64,000 nt of DNA from positions 124,001-188,000 of the forward strand of contig PTEX01000413.1 of assembly GCA_003342815.1 (NCBI GenBank), written 5' to 3'. Below the pieces are notes generated by a model, which made no database searches, was not told the DNA's origin, and saw nothing but the letters and a program-made list of their open reading frames with translations. The stretch is from Eudromia elegans (lineage: Eukaryota; Chordata; Aves; Tinamiformes; Tinamidae). Below, one piece after another: positions 51,646-63,749 of this stretch (position 1 is the first letter of the stretch; each line of letters begins with the position of its first letter). Position numbers and translations under genes: made by a program.

Positions 51646-51940
51646 ACAATAATGTAAATGTAATCCTGCTAGTAGTAAAGTCAGCACAATCATGCAACTT
51701 TTTTTTCTTTCAGTGATGTCATTCTTCTTCATTGTGATGACGTTATAAATAAGACAGTTGAGATACTTAATTTGGATGATAAATTCAACACAAAGGCAAA
51801 ACATAAGTGACCTGGGCAAAATGCATTTTAATTAATTTGAACCACTCAAAAGTCAGGCATCTAAAATTAGTGAGTCATATAGATTCCTTCTGAAGACAAT
51901 GGAAGACAGGTTCAGGGGGAATTTAGCCTATCCTTCATGA

Positions 51941-51960
51941 GGTTTATATATATATATATT
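51941..51960. repeat. (TA)n microsatellite
   Basis: About eight TA units, followed by further TATATA words. Confidence 0.85.
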
Positions 51961-52843
51961 TGTATGTAAATATATACAAGCAAAAAGAAATCCCCTTTTG
52001 CTTCACTTTCTCACCTTTTCTTGTATTAGGGGGAAAATTAAACTATTTATGTTAGACTAGATGGAAATTTTAAGTGTCTGAATTTATATTGCTCCTTGGT
52101 GCATTCATAACATGCTAGTTATATACTCACCAGAAGCAGAGTTTCAAATAAAAATCTCTTGGAACTTCAATGCTTTTGTTTGCTTTTGAGCAAAAAGTGC
52201 TTCCAAAAGAACTGCAGAATACTTCTGATAATACAAAGTAACAACAGATCAATGTAAAATTTTGTACTGCTTATTTGTAATTCACAGTTTGAGGGTATAA
52301 TGAAATGAATTCACATAATCTTTCATGAACAGAGTTTTACCTTTGGACTTCTGTGTTTGTATGACTACAACAGTCACAATACTATGACAATATTAATTAA
52401 CGTTCAGTTATATAATGAATAAGCTGAAGAGAGCAGAAGTGCTAATATATAATATTATATGAAACAAAATGAGGGAATTAGAAAATAAAAAGAAGCTTAG
52501 GAATAAGTACAAATTGCTAGTGGGATTGTGTTTCTAGTTAATAAGCAGAAACTAAGAATATACAAATAATTAAATTTATGCAATAAAATACCAGGAACAT
52601 TCTGTGTTTTTAAATATATATTTTTTTGGCATAAATAGTTCGCACTCAACAACATAGCTATTATACTTTTCCCTTGAAGTAATGACAATACATTATTTCT
52701 GCTGTAGGAAAAGGTTGGTTGGGATTCATCTTTGCTACTTTAAATAAAAACTAGGCATGATATACTTCTTTTATAGCCAACATTCAAGTATTTTTATTAT
52801 GGTTTATTTATTACACTTCTATATATCTAAAGTAAAATAAACT

Positions 52844-52883
52844 GAGCATAGTCATCTATATTTGAGTATAGTCATCTACATTT
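52844..52883. repeat. Tandem duplication, 2 x 20 bp
   Basis: GAGCATAGTCATCTATATTT is followed by GAGTATAGTCATCTACATTT, with two mismatches. It is a local duplication. Confidence 0.88.
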
Positions 52884-53339
52884 GGTGAAATACTTTTCTT
52901 TTGGTATAAATTATCCATTAGTATATGTGCAGGGAGGATAGGACAGAAGTATTCATTTTATACCTATGTGGAAACACAGGAAACTTATAGATCTTAATTC
53001 ATAAAAACACTAAGAAGAATGGGCAGAGTCTCACTGATAACCCCAAGCCTTGGTGTAACTCATTAATTTCCTACATATTTTGAAGAGCTAGTGTGCCATT
53101 CACATTAGCTTCTTCATGAAAAAAAAGGTGTAAGGGATCATTTGGTCTGTTTTAAAGCATACAATGAAGAGGAGATGTTGGAGTGAGGAGAAAGAGAGAG
53201 GCATTCTATTCAAAAGTTTCTCAGTAGTTTAATTTGTTATGCAGACTGAATATACTGTGTTCATAGAGCCACATTCAAAGAGCAGACAAAGAAAAAAATG
53301 AAGATGCATTTTGTATGTGTTACCAAGAGGTTGAAATTG

Positions 53340-53371
53340 TAATAAATAAATAAATAAATAAATAAATAAAT
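53340..53371. repeat. (AAAT)n microsatellite
   Basis: About eight perfect AAAT/TAAA units. It is likely length-polymorphic. Confidence 0.95.
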
Positions 53372-54671
53372 GTTGATAATATCAAAGTTAGCTTATGTCA
53401 AGATTATTCATCAGAAAGATTTTGGTATTTCCGTGCAATGTTAAGAAAATGTAAGACCTAATCCAAATGTTAATGTAAAGTTGCAGGGAGATAAAATGTG
53501 TTCTCTATCTGTCAGTATTATACCTTGTGTAGGCTACTCTAGTTACATATATCCTGATAAATGAAATACGGCCATAAAACTGTATTGTGAACTGTCCTGT
53601 GATCGGGCACTGTTTAATTCTTATTATATTTAAGCAAGTTTGGGGACTGAAGAACCACTGAAGGAGAAAGAGTTTAGACATATGGGCTTCATTTGTGCCA
53701 TGTCATTTGCTGTTAGGGATTTGGCCCTGTTTAATTTTCTATCTGTTTTTATAGCTTCCTTCTTTTCCTCTTAATAGTCCTACTATTATCTTCATAGCTT
53801 AATTATGTAATTTAAACAGGATATAGTGTTAACTGTACAATATCAAGAACTGAAATGAAAGGGGGAGACCCGAGAGACAGACCTCAGTTGACTGCATTAT
53901 ATAATGCAAATATGCATCCTGGTTAATAAAATTGAAAGGAAACTTTATGTCCTTGTAAATGGTGGCTAATTTGGAGGAGAGAACGTATCTAAAAGACAGG
54001 GTTGCTCTGAAGATTCATAAGAATTATTACCAAATTGCTTATGATAAATTCCAACAAGGTCCTCTTCAAAGGAGAGAAGAAAATCATTGATCATTAGAGC
54101 TCATAGTGCTATCTATATGAAATTTCTGTAAGGAAATCTCTCTCTCGCTATATATATATGTATATATAAAATCTGATTTTAGACTTCAATAAAAAAAAGA
54201 AATTAAGTTCAGCATAATTTGTTTATGTTTGCAAAATGTTTCCAGTAGATAAGGGATAATATATTAATTCAGAGGAAAAGTTAGGGAAGAGCAAAAATGA
54301 AATTCTGAGTGTAGCAAACTTCAGTGTGAAAAAAGGTGAAATTTAATGATGCTGATTGAATTTCTTTTGAAAAGACTACAGTATTAGTCTGAATGGCTAA
54401 CATTTTGAAGCTACAGTAAATTTATGAACATAACTTTCACAGAACTTTGAGATGTTATATTCTTTTCACTGGCTCAATTTCTTGTATTTCACTATGAAGC
54501 ATATCTTTAATGGCAACTGTCAGAGTCAGAAGACCAAATCAGATGATTATTTTCATCTGACCTAATGTGTTCCTCACTTTCAGTCTCATAAATCCAATGT
54601 TATAACTTCAGGTTCAAATATTGCCTGTTTTATTCAGGCTTATTATACTATTCATGACAGATGAATAAAGA

Positions 54672-55130
54672 CAAATCACAAAATCACAGAAAAATTGGGG
54701 TTGGAAGACATCTCTGAAAGTCACTCAGTCCAAACCTATGCTCAATGAGGGTCACTTAGAGCAGCTTTCTCAGGACCATAATTTGTCAGATTTTGAATAT
54801 CTCTATGGACAGAGACTCTACAACCTCTATGAGTAAATGGTTCCAATGTCCAACCACATTCACAATGAAGTATTGTGTGCAGATGGAATTACCTGTGCTT
54901 CAGATTGTTCCCATTGTCTTTTGTATTGTTATTGGACACCACAAGGAAGAGCACGGACCAGTACTCTTTCCATCCTCCCTTTAGATATGCATAAATATTT
55001 CCCCCCAAGCCTTCTGTTTTCCGTGATGAACAACTCCAGCTTTTTCAGTGTCTCCCAATATGAGAGATACTCTAACCTCTTAATCTTCTTTGTAGCACTT
55101 GCTTTCTGCCCTTTAGCTGTTCACCCGAAA
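54672..55130 (-). mobile_element. Old CR1 LINE 3' fragment
   Basis: The plus strand shows the reversed CR1 3' end in order. A degraded octamer tail (aaatcacaaaatcacaga) is followed by ttggggttggaagacatctctgaaag and the reversed C-terminal ORF2 (cagagactctacaacctctatgag, tggttccaatgtccaaccacattca). Next comes the stretch ctccagctttttcagtgtctcc...caatatgagagatactctaacctcttaatcttctttgtagcac, which corresponds to the [20 protein letters not shown] region. Divergence is greater than for the copy at 58106. The 63-122 codon plus-strand frames here are antisense shadows. The 5' limit near 55130 is approximate. Confidence 0.85.
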
Positions 55131-58105
55131 CAAAGCAGTCTAGCACAGCTCAGTAACTTGAGGGCATTTCTCTTTATAATCCATCCCCAACAGCTGACTG
55201 TATAACCCACTATATAGACATGAAAACTGATCTTACCCCAAACCTGATTAAGTTAATCAGACATTATCCTCTGTATCAATATGCTTCTGTTTCTGCAGAT
55301 AATTTTCACATTTGGTCAGCTTCCCAGTGATCCATTGCTACTTCCATAGATTTCTTATAGAATAAAAGGGACTGCTGTTACAGCAATATTGTATGGTAGT
55401 TTATGAAAAACAGGGTGCATAATTTCCCCAAATTATCTCTTTGTACTAAAATATGTTGTTTAACTGATATTTCCAATATTCTTTCAAAAATCACCAGAAT
55501 CTGCATCACCCATTATGCATGATGGTTAGTATTTTAACTAATACAAATTCAACATTGGCTTATTCATAGTCTGCATTTGTCTACTCTCAGCTTCCAATTA
55601 CAGGAACTTAGTATGTCTCTCTATAAATTATTTATATTTGCCATTTTGACAGAGTAAGAGTCCTTCCTTTTGCACAAATTTCTATAACCAGGCCAGAGGA
55701 ATATTTTCATAGCAAAATGAAACTCAAGCAAAGCAGTTCCTCTCAGTTTTTTTCTTCTTGTTGTTTTTTTTTTTTGTCTTGTTTGTTTATTTTTTGATGT
55801 CCAGTGTGTCTATGCTCTCCGTAGGTGTCTATGTCCTTCTCAGACGGAAAATCGATCACTTAAAATTACAGCTGTGCTGATTTTTTTTTTCAATTACACA
55901 CTTAATAATTTCTAGTTTTTAAAAAATGCTTCTGACTCGGACATACCTTTATATACCTTATACCTTTATATATAAAGAAAAATTGGGATCTGTTTTCCAA
56001 ATGAAGATGAAACTCTTGATCTTTTTAATTATGAATTACACTTTCTTTTTCTTCTATTCACAGTTTAAACTATAGATACAAATTTAGTCTCACAATTCCA
56101 ATCTGATCCAAAAAACTGCTTTTCTTTTGAACTAGAATAATATCAGAAATGATCCCAACTCTTAGAAGATTCAATAAGCATATAATTACAGCATTCCTTT
56201 CATATAAGAGTCTGAGGTTTAAGTTTCTATTTTAATTGCAAGTGAGAAGAGAGACTAGGACAAATAAAATTCTCAGATTGCTCAGATGATGTGTTTTGTT
56301 AAATATGTCTAGTTGACTAATAGGTAAATTTCCAATCCATTTTTTTTTTCTTTATATACCTAACACCTACACTCTCTTTTCAAATCTCAGTAGTATTGAT
56401 TATCCAATGACACTCTTTATCTTAGGTTTTCCTCTGTGATCCAGCAATATACAAATAAACCTGGGGCTAGATGATGAGGGAAGTTTTGGGAACAGGAAGG
56501 GGGAAAAAAAAAAGGTTTAAATTTCTCTCTTTCTCATTCCTTTTAATTAACTATAGATCATGTATGTCTTTATCAGCAACAATCAAAATAATACATTAGG
56601 CATAATTTGAACCATAGATCCAAACACTGAAAAAATTATCTGCATTTAACATTTCCATCAATCTTTACAATTTTGCCCAACTCCAGGAATTCTTCACTTA
56701 GTGAATTTGCGACACATCATTGCAATTGCCAAGACCTTCCAAATCTTTCATGATAAAGCTCAGTCTTTAATGTCCTGAGATCATCCATTTTTTCATACTA
56801 TGAAAGCTTTTGGACAGTGAATTAGAAAGATACAGGAACCTGTGAGAGCAGGAAGATGTCTCCCTTTTTTTGCTAGCACACTCTCAGTTGCTTGTTCTCT
56901 TTCTGTCTGAAGAGATAATTTGATCTTTTATCAAGAGTAGAAGCTTGGAACTTTCCCTGAGGGCTTTAACTCTGTTGCTGGAGACTACTGCACAGGAACA
57001 TGGAAATCTCCTCAAAGGGAATCTTTTAGGTTTGAGATAGACTACCCTAGTACAGATTAATTTCTCTCCTAATATCTATTGATTGCACACTGATTTCCCA
57101 GTGCTCTTTTGTTCCAACATTTTTGCTAGGGAGAAGAGTAAATATTGCAGCTGAGGCTAGATGACAGAGAGAGGAGAACTGCTTTGTGCTTTCAGTCTTC
57201 CTTACTATTGCTTAAGTAAAAATGTGAGACATAAGCCTTGCTTAAAGAAAAGAAATGGAAAAGAAGCTAATTATAATAAAACAGGTTTCAACTGTGCAGT
57301 GTCTAACATCTGAAGGCCAGCCAAACCTAGGCAAGGCCATGAGGGTGGCAGCTGTATTATCTAAGATGCTCTAGCTAGATAGCACCACACAGTTTTGCTC
57401 TTGAAGATTACATAATGCAGAGCTGAGAATTTGCCTAATTTCAATATTCATTCTTTTTGTAAACTGGACACTGATCTTGTTATAGTGTACTTATACTGAA
57501 AGAATTCAGTTCATATTTACTATGCCTTCCCTGTGCTTTAGTTAAAATACAGTCCATTGCCGCAGTTTTTTTTCTCATTTAAGATGACATTGAACTTTAT
57601 GTTCACACTGTACACTAGCCTTTGATGTGATCTCCTAACAAGGGCCTTCTAGAAAATCTCATCATTCAAAGTCCACTGCAGCTTTCTTCATTATTATGAC
57701 AGCTTGATTTACACTGAATTCTGTCAAATTACTAAGACAAGACCTTTACTAAAAAAAAAAAGGAAAAAACAAATAAACAAAAAAAAAGTTCTCTTAATCA
57801 AGTGATGACTTGCCAAATTTGCAGTCTTTCTGAACTCTTAAAAACATCTCTAAGATTTTCTTGGAAATGATGTGAGTCTAACCAACCTATGACATTCTGG
57901 AGTTATCTTTTCAAGCTATGGTATTTTTATTTCAGTGTGGTCAGAAACTTTTCTTCTTGTGATTTCATTAAAAAAAGAAAAAAGCCATCCAGATTCTTGA
58001 ATTTCTTTTCCTAATTGTCCAGTTTTCTCAGTAGTAAAGACATATATATAATTAGATAAATGAGTCTGCTTTGCAATTCGATTTTCTTCTTTTGCTTCCA
58101 TAATC
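55131..58105. other. AT-rich unique sequence, no gene seen
   Basis: No gene or named repeat is recognised. There are T-runs at about 55760-55775 and 56340-56350, A-runs at about 56505-56515 and 57752-57790, and a repeated GTGTCTATG word near 55806-55832. Frames are short and featureless. Confidence 0.55.
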
Positions 58106-58435
58106 ATAGAATCATAGAATGGCTAGGGTTGGAAGGGACCTGTAGGGGTCATCTAGTCCAACCCCCCCTGCACACGCAGGGTCCCCTAGAGCATGTGGCA
58201 CAGGGTGCTGTCCAGGCGGGTTTTGAAGATCTCCAGAGAAGGAGACTCCACCACCTCTCTGGGCAGCCTGTTCCAGTGCTCTGTCACCCTCACTGTTAAG
58301 AAGTTCTTTCTCAAGTTCCTGTGGAACTTTTGGTGCCTCAATTTGTGGCCGTTTCCTCTAGTTCTATCACTGGCCACCACTGAGAAGAGGCCAGCCCCAT
58401 CCTCCTCACTCCCTCTCTTGAGATATTTATATACA

Positions 58436-59530
58436 TTAATCAGGTCCCCTCTCAGTCTTCTCCAGGCTAAAGAGGCCCAGCTCTCTCAGCCTTTGCTCAT
58501 AGGGCAGATGTTCCAGGTCCCTAATCATCTTCGTGGCCCTGCGCTGGCCTCTCTCTAGCAGCTCCACGTCCCTCCTGCACTGGGGAGCCCAGAAATGCAC
58601 ACAGTACACTAGGTGCGGCCTCACCAGGGCTGAGTAGAGGGGCAGAATCACCTCCCTCAACCTGCTGAAGATGCTCTGCTTAATGCACCCCGGGATCCCA
58701 TTGGCCTTCTTGGCCACGAGGGCACACTGCTGCCTCATTGTCAACTTGTCGTCCACCATGACGCCCAGGTCCCTCTCTGCACGGCTGCTCTCCAGGAGGT
58801 CAGTCCCCAGCCTGACATAGGCATGTCTACGGTTATTCCTCCCCAGGTGCAAGACCCTACACTTTCCCTTGTTGAACTTCATGAGGTTACTCGCCGCCCA
58901 GCTGTCCAGGTCCCTCTGGATGGCAGCGCAGCCCTCAGGGCTATCAGCTATTCCTCCCAGTTTGGTATCATCAGCAAACTTGCTNTGGGAGCACTCCATC
59001 CCTTCGTCCAGATCCTTAATGAATAAGTTGAACAGGACAGGACCGAGGACTGACCCCTGGGGGACACCACTAACCACAGGCCTCCAGCTGGACTTGGCAC
59101 CACTGATTACCACTCTCTGAGCCCTGTCATTTAGCCAGTTCCTAATCCACCTCACAGTCCACTCATCTATGCCACTCTTCTGGAGCTTGCCCAGGCGGAT
59201 GCCGTGAGGGACGGTGTCAAAAGCCTTACTGAAGTCCAGATAGATGACATCCACNGCTCTGCCCTCATCTATCCATCTAGTCANCCCATCGTAGAAGGCT
59301 ATNAGGTTAGTCAAGCATGATCTCCCCTTGGTGAACCCATGCTGGCTACTCCTGAGCACCTTCTTCTCCTTCATGTGCCTGGAAACAGCAGNCAGGATGA
59401 CCTGCTCCATCACCTTCCCAGGGACAGAGGTCAGGCTCACCGGCCTGTAGTTGCCCGGCTCCTCCTTTTTGCCTTTTTTGAAGACCGGGGTGACATTGGC
59501 TTTCCTCCAGTCCTCTGGCACCTCCCCCAT
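58436..59530 (-). CDS. CR1 ORF2 remnant: reverse transcriptase core (non-functional)
   Basis: This is the open part of ORF2 of the CR1 copy at 58106-59629. In intact CR1, ORF2 encodes an endonuclease-reverse transcriptase that copies the element's RNA at the nicked target. Here the palm domain is visible with its catalytic aspartates (Asp in YLDF and both Asp in FADD). The endonuclease domain and the N-terminal fingers are missing. Five codons are unknown because of N bases. The first Met is internal to the family protein and not a native start; the frame opens only because of an upstream frameshift. The end, LEKTERGPD, is a frameshift product: related copies continue [17 protein letters not shown]. 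It is not a host gene. Confidence 0.85.
   Translation of the reverse strand: MGEVPEDWRKANVTPVFKKGKKEEPGNYRPVSLTSVPGKVMEQVILXAVSRHMKEKKVLRSSQHGFTKGRSCLTNXIAFYDGXTRWIDEGRXVDVIYLDFSKAFDTVPHGIRLGKLQKSGIDEWTVRWIRNWLNDRAQRVVISGAKSSWRPVVSGVPQGSVLGPVLFNLFIKDLDEGMECSXSKFADDTKLGGIADSPEGCAAIQRDLDSWAASNLMKFNKGKCRVLHLGRNNRRHAYVRLGTDLLESSRAERDLGVMVDDKLTMRQQCALVAKKANGIPGCIKQSIFSRLREVILPLYSALVRPHLVYCVHFWAPQCRRDVELLERGQRRATKMIRDLEHLPYEQRLRELGLFSLEKTERGPD
58985..59392. other. Five ambiguous bases (N) within the CR1
   Basis: N occurs at 58985, 59255, 59284, 59303 and 59392. All fall inside the young CR1 and none anywhere else that I saw in the window. They are isolated single bases, which suggests unresolved mixed signal from near-identical CR1 copies, or heterozygosity, and not an assembly gap. 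Confidence 0.95.
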
Positions 59531-59629
59531 TCTCCTTTCGACCTTTCAAAGATGATGGAGAGTGGCTCGGCTACGACATCTGCCAGCTCACACAGCACTC
59601 TGGGGTGCATCCCATCGGGGCAATAATCC

Positions 59630-59673
59630 TTAAATTGATATAGCTTACTGCTTAAATTGATATAGCTTACTGC
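59630..59673. repeat. Exact 22-bp tandem duplication at the CR1 5' edge
   Basis: TTAAATTGATATAGCTTACTGC occurs twice without a mismatch, at 59630-59651 and 59652-59673. It lies exactly where CR1 similarity stops. It is not low complexity and is not part of CR1. It could be a by-product of the integration or repair event that truncated the element. Confidence 0.9.
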
Positions 59674-62031
59674 TTTTCTAACAATGAAATATATAAAATA
59701 ATGCACTGAATTCCCTTAGCATGTATACAAGATGTTTTTTCCCTAACATTGGCTCTATGTTTTATTTTATTAATTAACATATATTTATTTTGCCATAAGC
59801 AAAGGCATTCTTTCATTTTCTTTGAAGTAAAGGCATGACTTTTTTTTTTTTTTAAAGTGTCAATTATTATGGTAGAACACTACATCTACAGACTGACAAG
59901 TATTTATAAGAATGTATTCTTTCTATGAACAATATGAAGCTCAACTAGCTCTGTGTGTTAATTTTTGCTCCATGCATATTGAAGAACTTTATAATGGCAG
60001 GTAATATCACTGCTTTCCTTTATGAATAAGATAGATGAATCAGAAAAAGTTCATTTGTTTTGTCTAAGACATGTTATCAGAGTAGTGACAGAGAAAGTGT
60101 AGAAAGTAGTACAATTTGAATTTTCCATGTTTCTGTGTTACTGAGCAATCCTATTCCTGTCTTGCAAAAAAAGAGTAATAGCTTCATTTTTCTATTACAG
60201 TCACATAGAACTTAAGAGATGATCAGCAGCTGAAGGCCACATGGTTTGTTCTAGAAAGATATGTGCTTACATAACTTGATTTTGTTACGAGCAGCTAACT
60301 CCAAGCTACATGTCTTTCTGGACTGAAGGATTCACAGTAGAGAAATTCTAAAATTGGGTAAACATATTTTGGGGTCTGTGTTTTTGATTTTGTTTGAGAA
60401 ATGTGCAAGGAAAAAGTGTTCAAAAATATATTTCTAAACAAGGCAGTAATGAGTGGGATATTTAAATCAGTTTAATTTATTTAATAACTTATTGCATTAA
60501 CACACTTTTTGTTACAGTCCAGTCTATACACTGGATAACCTTAATTTCCAGTTTTACAGTTGGATGGTATTTTCATCACTGAATAAGCCTGTCCTATTTA
60601 TCAGGGTTACACATTTGCTTCAAAGTAATACAGAATGGCCTGTTCTTGTGGTACTTTAAGAAAAATGAAAGAAAATAATACTTTCCTAAAGCTTGAAATA
60701 TGTATCCACGTTAGTGATAGTACAGCTGCTATCCCTGTAGTTTTCTCAGAACTAAAAGTCCCATGGTCAGTGATGTTCTGATTACCTTACAGATCTCTTT
60801 TCATTATATATTATCTCTTTCTCTCTTCTGTCTTTTGTCTTTCATTGCAGTAAGAAATAAATGGCAAATACCACACATTAACTTGTAGATGATATAAATT
60901 ATTACTGTATTCTTCAGACTAGTCCTTTTGTCCTTTACATATTACAGACACAGACAGATTTTTGATGTAGCAAATTATACCTTAAGTTATTCTGTTTTTT
61001 ATTTTTTTCTTTTTCCCTTGCATTCATTACAGGAAAAGTAATCATCATACAGCTTGCCTTTTATGTCTGCTTTTGAGTATTGATCCCTCTGCAGTTTGAA
61101 TATGCTGCCATTTTACTCCTTGTTGTCTTGATAACATTTATCTGCCTGGAGGTTTTTACTGCTGTGTTTCAAGCTTTGTGCAATGTATCCTTTTCGTTCT
61201 TATTTTCATATCACAGAGAGCAGTAAATTACATGCCGAACAGCTTTACCAAAAAGAAAGTGGTGAATATTTCAGATCAGCTGTTGTAGCTACACACAGGA
61301 TAAGATTAGGTATTCAAATTATTGTCCCAGAGGTGCAAAATCCAAGCTCATCATCCATGATCTCACAAAAGCCGCTTGATAAGCATACACTCCCTTTCTA
61401 GCATTTTCCATTCATGATAAAGGAAAATGTGAAGATTAAGAATAGGGATCTACTGAACATATGTCTGTCTAATCTACACGACCTGATTTTATCAAAAACT
61501 TCTATTAAGCTAATGCAGCTCAGGTGCCAGAATTTCTGTTAAAATCTGAAATAATTCTCATAAAAAACCCAATTTTTCAGGAACATAAATCGAGAAGAGG
61601 CAGTTACAAGAAATGTTGTAAAATTATAGAGCTAAAAGAAAGGAGATAACTTGTGGACTATTTCTGTGTCCAGATGTTTAGATTCAAGTGTGTTTTGAAG
61701 AAAAATGTCAAGAAAGAAGAAATCATGTCTGAACTGACTTTTCAGTGTAACTGAGGATGCTTATGTTAGCAGGGTCAATGTAGATGAAATTCATCTTGGT
61801 AATTACTTATTTTCTAAACAGTATTATAAACATCAATGTAGTTATTCAAATATAGGAGAGAAGACTGCATTGCTAAAGTATTTTTAATTAGTTACTGAAA
61901 ATTGGTAATATATTTATTTTGTTGAGTATATTTTAGTGCATTCTTTGGATATAACAATACACAAAAAAAATATAATAAAAACCACTGAACCCATATTTTG
62001 TGTAATGTATATAACAATAAGGAATATTTTT

Positions 62032-62094
62032 TCTAAAGGAATTTATTGAATTGTTCTAATTTTGAATTTTTCTAAAGGAATTTATAGAATTGTG
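62032..62094. repeat. Near-tandem duplication, period 39
   Basis: TCTAAAGGAATTTATTGAATTGT (from 62032) recurs as TCTAAAGGAATTTATAGAATTGT (from 62071) with one mismatch. The two copies are separated by a short AT-rich spacer. Confidence 0.85.
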
Positions 62095-63072
62095 AAATAC
62101 CTACTTTTACTTCTCATAGTGATCATACAATGGCTCCAGCGATAGGTGTGGTAGATATCTACACAGGAATGTTTTCTATTGATTATCTAAAAAATAAATT
62201 TGTTTTGATGAGATTTCCGTAAGCAGGTTTGTCACCTATAGTCCACTTACTCAATTATGTCATTAAAGGCTCCTCTCCACATACTCAGATTCACAGCTAT
62301 GCGAACCCAAATAACCCAGTTAGAAAAACAACCGTCCCGTGTCAGCTATTCTCAAGACCATCAGAGAACAGCCATCAGTTTCATGGGCCAGGGATGAAAG
62401 ACATCAAGATAAGTCAAGAGAGATGCACCTCTCTCTTGCACCTCTCATGAGCCACTTTCAGACTGAAGAGCGCATGGAACTCATTTTGGACATAGGAAAA
62501 GCATTTTGATATTGCATAGGACTTATAATTGGATAGAGAAGAGCGAAGGGAAGAACAAAAGATATCTGGAAACTGAAGTTCCAGTACCTAGAATAGGACC
62601 ATGCTGTCACAGAGGCAGTGTGTCTGTGACTCTAGCCCCCAGAACAAGTGAGCATCAGTTTGCATGCCTGTCCATGTGTGAGTCAACTGGAGATGAAAGT
62701 ATCCAAGACAAGCTACAGGATAGACTGTCTAAGGTCAGCTGGGATGACCTTAGGCATCCTTAAGTGGATATCTTAGATACCTTAGGTATCCCAGGATCCA
62801 GTATGGATCCCCAAGTCCGTAAGGGGGACATAAGTATACATTTTCCACTAATATATCTTCATCCTAATAAGCTAGGAAGGGGAACAAGATGAAGATGTTA
62901 ATTCTGTGGGTGTTTGTATGAGTACAGAATGTTTCTGTCTGTGCTTATATGTGTGATCAGCCATGTATAAATAGAAATTGAAAAATCTAGATACCGCTAC
63001 ATACTGTGTATTTTAGAGTTTTGAGACTCTTGTGTCTCTCTTCCATGCACATTAACATCATTCATTCTCATT

Positions 63073-63100
63073 TATATATATATAATATATATATATGTAT
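63073..63100. repeat. (TA)n microsatellite
   Basis: Two TA runs separated by a single shift, followed by TGTATATTTT. Confidence 0.85.
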
Positions 63101-63719
63101 ATTTTAAACTTCAGTTGGCACTTCCTGCAATTGTTACCAGGATGGTTACTCACCCTGTAACCCTCTAATGTAGGTAGTTTGGTACCACAATATTTATCAT
63201 GACATTTTTTATTCTCCTTACCATTAAAATTTATATCTAGCATTGAAATCACATTCAGAAGGCCTATACCCTTGCTATTAATGCCAGCCTCTAGCAATTG
63301 AAAAAAAAAAATCAAAAAAGTATATGCCAGAAATGGATGGATTTTGTATTGGGAGATCAAAAGTTATTCTTCTAGCCTGAGGCTGCCCTTATTTCTAATT
63401 TTTCTGTCCCTACTACAAAGTGTTCCAACAAAGTGACTACACAATGTAGCTTACCTAAGCCACTTTCTTGGAAACTGCTGAACTTGAGAGACAAAGATCT
63501 AGATTAGAAAAATTCAGCCTAAACCCAGAAAGTCTGACACACTTACAACCACCTGAAGATACAGTTTTATAATGGAAAGTGTTAGGCAGTCTTGACTATA
63601 GATTTTGCTGCCAGTTTCAGTAAATATCATTCTCAGTGAGAAGGAGACACTGCAAGGTAGAAAAAAATGGAGGAAAATGTATAGTTTTCAAAAGAAGAAA
63701 AAAAAAAGAAGAGTAATAA

Positions 63720-63749
63720 AAAAGAAACATATAGAAAAGAAACATATAG
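63720..63749. repeat. Exact 15-bp tandem duplication
   Basis: AAAAGAAACATATAG occurs twice in direct succession within an A-rich stretch. Confidence 0.88.

Larger units (their letters stand above)
46293..54671. other. AT-rich unique sequence with simple repeats, no gene seen
   Basis: No gene is seen. It contains the 50-bp duplication at 47801-47900, (GA)n at 48366-48384 and an A-run at 49658-49681. GC-richer patches lie at about 49140-49500 and 50470-50780. TA-rich sequence at 51561-51645, (TA)n at 51941-51960, the 20-bp duplication at 52844-52883 and (AAAT)n at 53340-53371 complete the visible content. The patches may be decayed retroelements but match nothing I can name. Confidence 0.5.
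58106..59629 (-). mobile_element. Young CR1 LINE, 5'-truncated, best-preserved copy in the window
   Basis: This is about 1.5 kb of the CR1 ORF2 3' half plus 3' UTR on the minus strand. A 364-codon frame (59530 to 58436) holds the reverse transcriptase palm. [17 protein letters not shown] begins near residue 27, motif [11 protein letters not shown] lies at about 97-106, [10 protein letters not shown] at about 155-164 and the catalytic FADD at about 185-188. The thumb/C-terminal region follows. A frameshift separates it from the upstream [22 protein letters not shown] segment. A second, apparently a 5-base loss after LFSLEK, puts the C-terminus ([10 protein letters not shown] to LDSTLCHML) into another frame. 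The element ends in ATTCTATGATTCTATG (plus 58107-58124). ORF1, the endonuclease and the RT N-terminus are absent, so it cannot move by itself. Five N bases lie inside it. Confidence 0.96.

Noticed and set aside
54837..55205. 122-codon plus-strand frame
   Set aside because: It lies antisense over an old minus-strand CR1 3' fragment; the nucleotide order matches the reversed CR1 end, so it is not a gene.
58193..58558. 121-codon plus-strand frame and other plus-strand frames in 58.1-59.6 kb
   Set aside because: They are antisense shadows of the minus-strand CR1 ORF2.
61183..61401. 72-codon plus-strand frame with balanced composition, preceded by a pyrimidine tract and AG
   Set aside because: There is no recognised domain, the acceptor-like site is 150 bases away and no partner exon is visible; kept only as unassigned sequence.
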